A stretch of DNA of 64,000 bases from contig NC_052109.1 of NCBI RefSeq assembly GCF_012273895.1, positions 5,966,432-6,030,431 on the forward strand, given 5' to 3'. This DNA is from Zerene cesonia (lineage: Eukaryota; Arthropoda; Insecta; Lepidoptera; Pieridae). Both the position numbers and the translations under genes were made by a program. Positions 55,581-64,000 of this stretch are shown piece by piece (the stretch's first letter is position 1; each line of letters opens with the position of its first letter). The notes beneath the pieces are model-generated. The model worked only from the letters and a program-made list of their open reading frames with translations, was not told the origin of the DNA and ran no database searches.

Positions 55581-58500
55581 TACATCATAATATTTATAAT
55601 TTTCTAGATATGATATAGACAAGAAGTAAAATAGATGTTAATGAAATAAAACAGATAAAATAAAAACCTTTTAGCATTAGTTAGTTACCGCGGGTTGGTG
55701 TTAGTAGGCAATAAATTTAAATAATAGAACCTAATATCAAATCACTTACTGTTATAATCAGCTATATAATAAATACGAGACCGACTCACGACTTATTGGT
55801 CCTGTGCTATGAATATCGTGGCTAAGTATTGCAGAAATATTTTCTTTGAAATGTATCATTGTTCGTCGCCACGGGGATCCTTGCAAAGCAGCTTTGTTCG
55901 TAACATGGCACAGAATTATTTGGGCAAAGATAATTGGTATGAAATATTATGGCGGATCTAAATTGACGTACTTACCTATGGATTCATTTTATGTAAGAAC
56001 GTTTGTGTTAGCTTTGTTGTATGAAATGCCCAATTAAAATAATAATCCTGTAATATTAATTATTACAACTCAATATATGTAGCTTTAGGTATAATGTAAT
56101 TAAAGTTAATTATGAAACATCCTTTAGTAAATTTCATGATTTTAACGTATTCGTTTACACGTATCTATATTCGTAGTTTTTCATAAATATGTCATAGATA
56201 ATTACACAGAATAGGTATCTACAATTAAGCGAGTAATGTAATAATAAGCGATGATATTGATTCTTAACTACGATGCGACTTCAAAGAAACCACAGTTACC
56301 TCTCACAGTCGTGCAAAATATGAACAATGACTGGAACATTTTGCATCGGAATTGAGAGGCACTTTATTGGTATTTGCTTCGATTGGATATTTTAATTACT
56401 TCTTTAATACTGGACAATTGAGTGATCGTGAATGTTGTTAATTTTTTTTGCATAGATAAGATATACAGCATGATTAATGAGCATAAGTCGAGTAGTAGCC
56501 AGTTTGCTGAATATCTTAACAGGTTTTTTTTTAGACCATTTACAATATAATTTGAATAAAAAATGAAACTTGTTAAACGATTTTTGAGGTTAACAATGGC
56601 ATCGAGTCTTAAATTAAAATACAATGGTTAACGTAATTAACAATTCTATATATATAATAAAGCAATTTCTGTATATCAAATATTTCATACCTTTTTTATA
56701 AACAGTGATTGCTACATAATATGGATCTTTTATAGACCGTAATACAATGGTTAAATGTTGGTATTTTTCTTTGTTTGTTTGTGCGTCAATCGAGTAAAAA
56801 ACACAGTGCAAAATTTGATATAATCTTATATATGGTGATAGACCAATAATTTTCATCTCGATCAAAATTAATTTGTAAATGTGTAAGTGAACGAGGTGTC
56901 ATTTGACTTTACAAATTGAGTAGCTTTTTTTTGCTTCATAAAAAAATTTACATGTCTGCATCTAGACTCGTTAAATTTCCTTCTTCAAAAATCCACGAAG
57001 TACAAAATTTTGTAGTCCACGCGAGCGAAGCCGCAGCCAGAAAGCTAATCAGCACTAAAACGGCTTAAGTATTCACGTGAAGAGTTCCATGACACCAGTT
57101 CGTGACTAATTATTATACCTTTAACAACCTCCTTACAATTTATTGGCCGCCGTGACACATATATTTGTCCATATCGTGTTCAGTTGAGATAAATTATTTT
57201 CAAACGACGCGTCCAAAAAACGATGGAGGCCCACAATTCGGCTGTATATGTCTGCGGCTACTAGATTTGTGGATAACTCTTGTGGGTTTCTAAACGATTG
57301 ACTTGACGCTTTTAAATAAAATATAGAAAATTGTTGTCATTTGGTCCTGTTTTACATTATGTGTTACATTCCCGCCTACCTTCTTTAAGGTCATCTACCA
57401 CCTTTTTTGGAGAATTATTATACTGAAACAAGACCCTATATTTCATCAAACTTCTGATTAGGCTTTGAAATGCAGTAGATTTATTCATTTGAAAATTCTC
57501 TACTAGAATATTTATAAAAAGACATGTCTGTATTATTCGCTTTTCCTGACGATGGCACACAATGGCCTGTTTAGACCAAAAAAAAAAACTTGTGGGAACA
57601 CACCTGCTGGAATCAATGCATGTGAAAAATCAACAATAGTATTCGTATGCATATATTTGTTTACTTATACGATCGTATTTATAGGCGTACTTCTTCCAGT
57701 TTTAAGTTTTCTTGAATGTAGTAGATACCATAAGTTCTTTGACCCCAACTTAAAGACGAAATAGCCCAGCCTACCTTTCCCGCTGAAAAGCGATATAACC
57801 GTCGAGTTAAATAATATTATATAAGAACTTATCTATTCAATATACATATACAACAGTTAGTAATAAAGAATGCGTTTTTTTCAACACGCAAATCTATATA
57901 AAATTCACAACTATTTTAATTTCCCGCCTTCGGGATTACGGCATGAGCATGCAATTGAAACAGTGTAACAATCAAGAAAAGAGAGCGACAATGAGACTAC
58001 TTTTCAAGAGACTACCGCCTATGAACTAGCTTTTGCTACTTTTAAAACTACACCGATTGCGTCGCACATTATATTCGGCGAAATAAGATTGGACTCGCCT
58101 TAAGGTGATTGAACTCGCGTTCACGCGCTGGTAACTATAGAACCAAGTTCAATGTCAGTAATTGATTAAGAGTCGGGGTAATATTTGACAGACGTATTGC
58201 GGGGAAGACTGCGAAGATACTGCGGGGATCGCGACGCCTTTTAGAGCTGTCTGGCTTCTATTTATATTATTGATATCTGTTTGTCTCGTTCTGTACATTT
58301 GTTGTTCATATTTTTTGTTCTTTTCTTTTTTTGTTTTGTATGTGACTCGTGTTAATTTTCGTATTATAAGAGCAGAATATAACGATTCTGACCCTTGTTA
58401 TATTGGTACAGGTACGTATGGACTTTGTCATTCATTCTAAGTAGATAAGTAGTTATTATATATTATGTTATCTTAATACAATGCCTTTATTTAATTTTAT

Positions 58501-60100
58501 TATGCAATCCGAACGTACACGATTAAGCAACAATATAAAGTGTATAGGATATAAAATATATCATATTTGCTTTTTTATTTCATAACCTTGTCTTTTGTAA
58601 CTCGAGCTACATTCGATTTCCATTAAATACTATCAGAAACTGTTCACCTCTCAATTGGCATCAGTTATTGAGTCTACCTGCCCCTGTACCCAATCATCCC
58701 AGTCTCCCCTAATGCTAATCGTATTAAATTACGTTGCTGAATCATATGAATCGATTAATAAGCCTTTTTGTGTCTTTTATAAAAAGAATAAAATTGTTAC
58801 TTGGCTAATTATAAATGAAGTAATTACTATCGATATGCAGTTAAAATATCTCAGATAACATCGCGATTATCTCTAGTGTAATGTAAAAGATGCAAAAAAT
58901 AATAATAAATAATAAATTTATACAATAGTAAAAAACCTAATAGCACCTCAACAATATCTTAAATACATTATATTATAGTTGAATTTAAATAACTTCGAGA
59001 TAAAACAATTAATCACTGACATTTTGTTGCCATTAACGTAATAAGAGTTGGAAATTTTTAAAGAATAATCTTGATTTATTTCGATGATAAAAAAGTCATG
59101 AATACAGCCAAATATATGTAATCTGAAATTTACTATAATACTTTCGAATTAGGGTTGTAAATATCTAGATATTGTTGAATTTTTATATAAATATCATATT
59201 AAAATCAATTAGTTTGTATCCTTGATAGTTAATAAGGTAGGCATGGACATGAAATCATTATTCAACATTTAGTAATAAATGTAAGGTCAGAAAAACAGAA
59301 CGTGCAAATGGCTTTCCTGCCTACAAATAATAAAAAGTATGGAGAAGTGTAATAAATCAAAGGAATAAAACATTATCCCAACCCAGACCAATTTATGTCA
59401 CAACGCCCGGAGGCAATCATGTTTAAAACATTAAGACGACTGCAACGCTTGAACACTGTACGGGAATCATTTTAGCCGAGCTCTTTGAGTTACAGCCTCA
59501 TTATAGTTGTTAACATTGAAGATTATCCCAAAAACAATCTTTACTAGCGGTCCGCCTCGCTTCACCCGTGCTACATATACACTCGCTGTCACTCAGTGAA
59601 AATGCAGCTTTAAATGGTGAAATAATTTTTGAAATCGTTCTAGAAGTTTTTTTAGCATTCAAATTGTTAGCATTACACCAAATTTAAATAGGACCATATG
59701 ACAGGTTTTCAAATAATAAAAGAATCATAAAAATCACCCAATTAAAAGTTATGAGATAACAAACACTATACTATATATATTTTTTTTTTTACTTGCTTCA
59801 GCTTCTAAGTTGGTTTATGAAAATATATACATAACTTGTCAATCACCATTAGATCGGTTAGATTAAATAAATGATATGGGTAATAACTATCGCAATAATT
59901 CCATCATTTGTTTGTCTGGAATGCAGTTAATTGTTTATAATTTACACGCTGTTATGTTATAAGCTTATACGGCAATGTAATAAACCATAATACAAAACTT
60001 ATTAAGATAATGACGTATTGCATGTATACATTCCTTTACCATATATAAACAAAAAATAAACGTGTTACATCTAGATGCCTGGTATACTTTAATGTGAGTT
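55581..60100. other. Intergenic, no supported gene
   Basis: About 4.5 kb, AT-rich. Weak pieces: a family D-type end at about 56995-57045 (CGCGAGCGAAGCCGCAGCC), a GC-richer stretch 58080-58260, and a diverged RTE-like end at 59543-59770 (GCGGTCCGCCTCGCTTCACC). Small frames in the stretch (55846-56037; 56364-56624 and 56614-56865 minus; 57552-57764) are unassigned. Confidence 0.4.
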
Positions 60101-60103
60101 TAT

Positions 60104-60412
60104 GTTGGAGTAGAGCATGCTTCGGCACGAATTGGGCCAGCTCACACTGGGGAGGTACCACACCACCACAAAAACCGGCGGGTAATAATAGCATGCTACT
60201 GTGTTTCGTGCAGTGAGTGGGGGAGCCGGAGGCCCGTTTCCTTTTCTCACCCTTCCCAGTCCATTCCTTTTTTACCGTCGTCAATTCTTTCCTTATTTTA
60301 CCCCTTAAAAACACACATCGCGTTTGCAGAGGCAATCCCTGCGAATGCTCACGGGCGATGGTGACGCTTGCGATTAGGCGAACCGCCAGCTCAGTTGCAC
60401 GTTATGACATAA
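60104..60412 (+). mobile_element. Family B element, subfamily I (full, diverged)
   Basis: Head GTTGGAGTAGAGCATGCTTC, ACCGGCGGGTAATAATAGCA, GTTTCGTGCAGTGAGTGGGG and end GTTATGACATAAACAA. The inner stem GCAGAGG with CCTGCGAATG partly survives and the outer stem is degraded. The minus frame 60036-60335 is incidental. Confidence 0.8.
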
Positions 60413-63400
60413 ACAATATTTACTTAAGGAGAAGAAGTCAAACTATTTATGGCTATAAAATATGATACGAATACATGAATACATAAGCTTAAATGATACA
60501 AACGGAAACAGCTCCGGCTAATTGGCGTACGAAACAATAGTAAAATAAGATTTTCTAAATCGGCTCGATGTGACGTAAGTAAACTTTTAAATTGCATTTC
60601 ATTAGATTAATATGATTGATGGAAACAATTATATTATTTATGTATAGAGCTACTTATGTCTTTTGCATTTAACTCTTATTTATTTAATGTACTATCTGCT
60701 AGTCGACACGTGCCAACTTCGCAAGACGCTCATTATTATAAACAAACAAACATAAGCCCTACCGTTAATAGCATTCTTTAAAGGACAAATTTTATCTTCA
60801 TAAAATTATCTTGATGACGAAATAATTTGATAAGGATTCATGTTCCGTCCATGACGAAGACATCTCAGGGTCAATATTTTATTTAATTTAATAATAATAT
60901 TTCCATCCTAAATGTCTTTATCTCAAACGCTTATGCTTCTTTCTCAGGCCGTGTTTTGCTCTTAATCAAACTCGGTATATGTACTTTAAATGCAAAGTAA
61001 AGCATTGTCTATTTGCTAGCAAACAAACACGGACGGACATACGTTACTTTGTATTTAGTGTAACAACATTGTCATGCCTGAACCGCTTAAATATTTTTTT
61101 TATTTGAGATTGTTACATTACGACTTACTACTATAATATAAATAAATATATTTATATTTGTTCCATTACTTAAAAAGGACTTCCAAAAAACCTTGCGGGA
61201 GTTTTATATCCGTCATAAAGGTATTTTTGAGGGACATTACAGACATTATTATATAACTAGACCCGCGATTCTTATAATTAATTTTTATCATTCTTCCGTA
61301 ATATAATAAATAATATGAATTCTTTAAACAGTATTTTTTCTTTAGAAGTGGGTTGTAATAAAGTGTTGATGTTGTGATATAAACAAGCCCTGTTATTTAC
61401 TATGTGTGTATTAGGGTCGCTGGCACAAGGCATTCCTGAAAAATATTTCATATGTCTCGATCTAGATGAAGGAAAATTACATCGTTATAATATTTCACAC
61501 GGATTGTAACTCTCGGTTGTTTAGTTGTACGCAAGAAATCTTTTGTTAAATCATTTTACTCGTCTTATTTCAGTAAAATGTATGTACAGAGATAATATAT
61601 CGGGAATGGATGTCATATAAAAAACAATGGCAGATTTTCATACAAGAAGTTAGTTGAGAGGAAATGTTGGCGTCTATAAGTGAAAAGTATATTAAAAAGT
61701 TCAGCGTCAGTCTCTGAGTAACTTTGTCAAAGAAAATTTGTCTTGAGAAGGTCTTTATAAAAATATATTTATATTTGAAAATCTTAATGTGTTATATTAT
61801 ATCACTATAGAGAATTTATTAGTCCTAGGGTTATTCGTTGTTAATTAATTAAATTCTCAATACTGCTGCTTCAATATGTAGGTAGTTCAGTTAGCTTTAG
61901 GTGGATTTTTAATTGAAACATCGTAATAAAAAAATTATCTCATTTTATATCATGCTAGACTCTAGCATTATAACTGATTATTCTGCCATTGTTTCTTTTA
62001 CGGAGCGTAGGATTAGGGTCACTACACGTACATCAAGGATGTCTTACGACCTTAGAATCTGTAGAAAGCCTGCTGATTGAAAATCAAAATTAACGAAGCG
62101 AATATTCACACCGCTCCATTTGTCAAGTATAAATTTATGAGGCTTGTTATTGACTTGTGGTTCTGGCGTATTCATTATTCCCAGCCATTAATTATATTTG
62201 TGTTATTTATCCTTTTATGGGTTTTACTTATTCATTGCCGTATTATGGTTTGGTTTTAAACGGAATGACTTGCATTTTTGTGAGCAGTTTGAAGCGTCTT
62301 TATTTGCGGTATTTGCAATGTATTTTATATTCATTTTTGTGTGATTTCTTCTGACATATTTCATATTAAATTCTTTGTTTTATATGCATGCAAATGCTTT
62401 ATAAATAGCACCACACGCCATCTATCGATATGATTAACAGTCATCTCAACCTATTTGAAGCATTATTTCAATGATTACAATATTATATCGATGGACCCTA
62501 TCCATTTACAGGCTTTCTTAGATTTAATTTTGCATACTTACAAAAAAAGATAATTTATTTTATTTCTATTCTGAACCTTGTTGGTGTGTATTGTATGTAT
62601 GTATTTTAGTACTAAAGACGCAAATTTAAATGGATCTACAACGCCATTTTCCAATATATAATTCTTTGCATATATTTTGGTAGAAAATGTCAATTCTAAT
62701 GCAGATATTAGCTCTCAATACAACAGCTTCCTAACTTGATAGATTGAGATTAATGGGTCAATCAAAATTAATGATGGCGTTTAAACTATGACAAGTGGTC
62801 TCGTGATGCAGACAACGTAGTGTAAATTAATTTTAACCAACTTGCAAATACAGAGGTATTCAATTTGTATAATATAAATACCTTTCATGATTATTCGTCA
62901 ATAGGGCGATGTTATTGCTAAGCGATAAAGCTCTTTAATTAAATAAATAATAAAATGATTATTCGTAAACCATATACCTAAAGTTTTTAACTAAGAAACT
63001 TATAGGAGAATCATCAAGATTTAGATAAGTTTAAACGTGAGTATCATTCAAACTATAATTCTATTATGTACATATAATATACAGTTATACATAATATACA
63101 TAATATAGATAAGTGTTCTTTGAGAAGTCTGAAGATCAGTAACTCCTGCTTTAAATGTGTTGTCAAATGTAATAAATGTGAAAAAATGAAATCACGACAT
63201 TAAATATGTATAAATATGCCAACATTTCTGTGTCTTCCTCCGAATAAGCCTCCGAAGTAAATCTGCCCTTTCGAACTATTTTTATTGGTTCGCAATAGCC
63301 GAAAATATTGAAGACCATAATCGAAACTCATCCTACTCTTTCTGCAAATCAGTTAAAACTCTATTCATGTCGTTCATTGAAATTATCAACTAGCGTATAA

Positions 63401-63737
63401 TTTATACATTCCCACGCACATATACCCTGTGAGTAGCACTGACGAAGAAGATAAGATTAAAATAATTATTCGCTTGTCAATGTGAGCTGGTAGCCCTTTA
63501 ATATTAGCTACACGGCAAATGCAACCTGAATTCTCTCTCATTAAAGTATAAATTGCAATAACATTAGCCATGTCTTTTATAATAGATTGAAATATCATAT
63601 GTACTTGTACAATGTTCATACTGGGCATAATAAATAGAAGGAAGCCTTGAACGTGGCCGCACGAACAAATGCTTAGGTACTGCACTGAGTTGTTTATGTT
63701 AATTGTCAATATATTGCAGTGCTTATGAGTACATCTC
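60413..63737. other. Intergenic, no supported gene
   Basis: AT-rich. The minus frame 63386-63739 (117 codons) is hydrophobic in parts but matches nothing I know and has no splice or start support. Confidence 0.35.
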
Positions 63738-63740
63738 AAA

Positions 63741-63905
63741 CTTTTTTTTTATGTCACAAGGTTCGTCTGGTAAGCGATCACCACCGCTCATGAATATTCC
63801 TTTACGAATACGCTACCCTTTTTAAAGAGCAAAGAGATAGAGAAAGGATTGACGAATGGAAAGAAGGAAAGACAGGAAAGGGTGAGGAAAAGGAAACATG
63901 CCCCC
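63741..63905 (-). mobile_element. Family B element, 3' part (deleted)
   Basis: The reversed tail TTTTTTTTTATGTCACAAGG lacks part of the outer stem. GTAAGCGATCACCACCGC and the purine-rich linker GAAGGAAAGACAGGAAAGG identify the family. Confidence 0.7.
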
Positions 63906-63919
63906 TTCTATATTATATA

Positions 63920-64000
63920 TCTATACTAATATTATAAAGCTGAAGAGTTTGTTTGTTTGAAGGCGCTAATCTCAGGAACTTCTGGTCTGATTTGAAAAAT
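63920..64000 (+). repeat. Family G repeat, cut by window end
   Basis: CTATACTAATATTATAAAGC, TGAAGAGTTTGTTTGTTTGA and GGCGCTAATCTCAGGAACTT; continues beyond the window. Confidence 0.6.

Noticed and set aside
58080..58260. GC-richer stretch with a TCAGT word considered as a promoter
   Set aside because: No DPE at +28 to +32 and no splice donor nearby.
63386..63739. 117-codon minus-strand frame with hydrophobic parts, considered as a receptor exon
   Set aside because: No receptor signature, no matching splice sites and no neighbouring exons.
1..64000. CRISPR arrays, prokaryotic operons, ribosome binding sites, rRNA genes
   Set aside because: None seen; sequence composition and element content are those of an insect nuclear genome.

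Overview
The window looks like AT-rich nuclear DNA of a moth or butterfly (Lepidoptera). The evidence is one insect gustatory-receptor gene whose exons match the family, tRNA-headed SINEs with (GAT)n tails, and many copies of repeat ends that I recognise from lepidopteran genomes. There is no sign of prokaryotic gene organisation. Most of the 64 kb is non-coding and built from nested, decayed mobile elements. Two runs of exactly 1000 N (6384-7383 and 20828-21827) are assembly placeholders; open frames that cross them are artefacts.

Host genes. The one convincing protein-coding gene is a four-exon gustatory receptor on the + strand (39493-42984, 394 codons). Exon phases match at all three junctions, and the last exon carries a variant of the C-terminal receptor signature (SYAILFLQY). 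Its introns 2 and 3 are packed with transposon insertions. A second host locus is suggested at 50216-50337: an initiator (TCAGT), a DPE at exactly +28 to +32, and a 120-nt first exon ending in a strong splice donor. No downstream exon was recognised. A GC-rich, CpG-rich island at about 9880-10365 may be another promoter or first exon, probably on the minus strand.

Mobile elements. A Jockey-superfamily LINE (about 18250 into gap 2) has an endonuclease-RT frame that is intact up to the gap. An abundant 300-350 bp non-autonomous family ('family B', at least 13 full or partial copies) appears to join a 5' head like that LINE's start to a LINE-type 3' end. Two subfamilies of B show compensatory base changes in the stems of a predicted 3' RNA fold. 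A second family ('family E') shows covariation in a small hairpin across three copies. tRNA-derived SINEs form two families: S1, with a GATGAT tail, and S2, with no A tail. Several have clean target-site duplications, including one 56-bp insertion that contains only the S1 tail. A decayed mariner transposase (32350-33130) is split by a family B insertion. MITE-like inverted-repeat elements lie at 3915-4055 and 27257-27547. Many short copies of RTE-like 3' ends (families C, D, G) are scattered on both strands.

Layout. 1-6 kb: SINE and MITEs. 6-8.4 kb: RTE-like ends around gap 1. 9.9-10.4 kb: GC island. 11-12 kb: two SINEs. 17-22 kb: family B and LINE with gap 2. 22-26 kb: repeat cluster. 27 kb: hAT-like MITE. 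30-33 kb: RTE end, family B and mariner. 36-37 kb: nested repeats. 38.9-43.3 kb: gustatory receptor with repeat-filled introns. 44-49.9 kb: repeats including a head-to-head pair and a 30-bp perfect hairpin. 50.2 kb: candidate promoter. 53-55.6 kb: RTE ends and a GC-rich element bounded by (TAA)n. 60-64 kb: two more family B copies.
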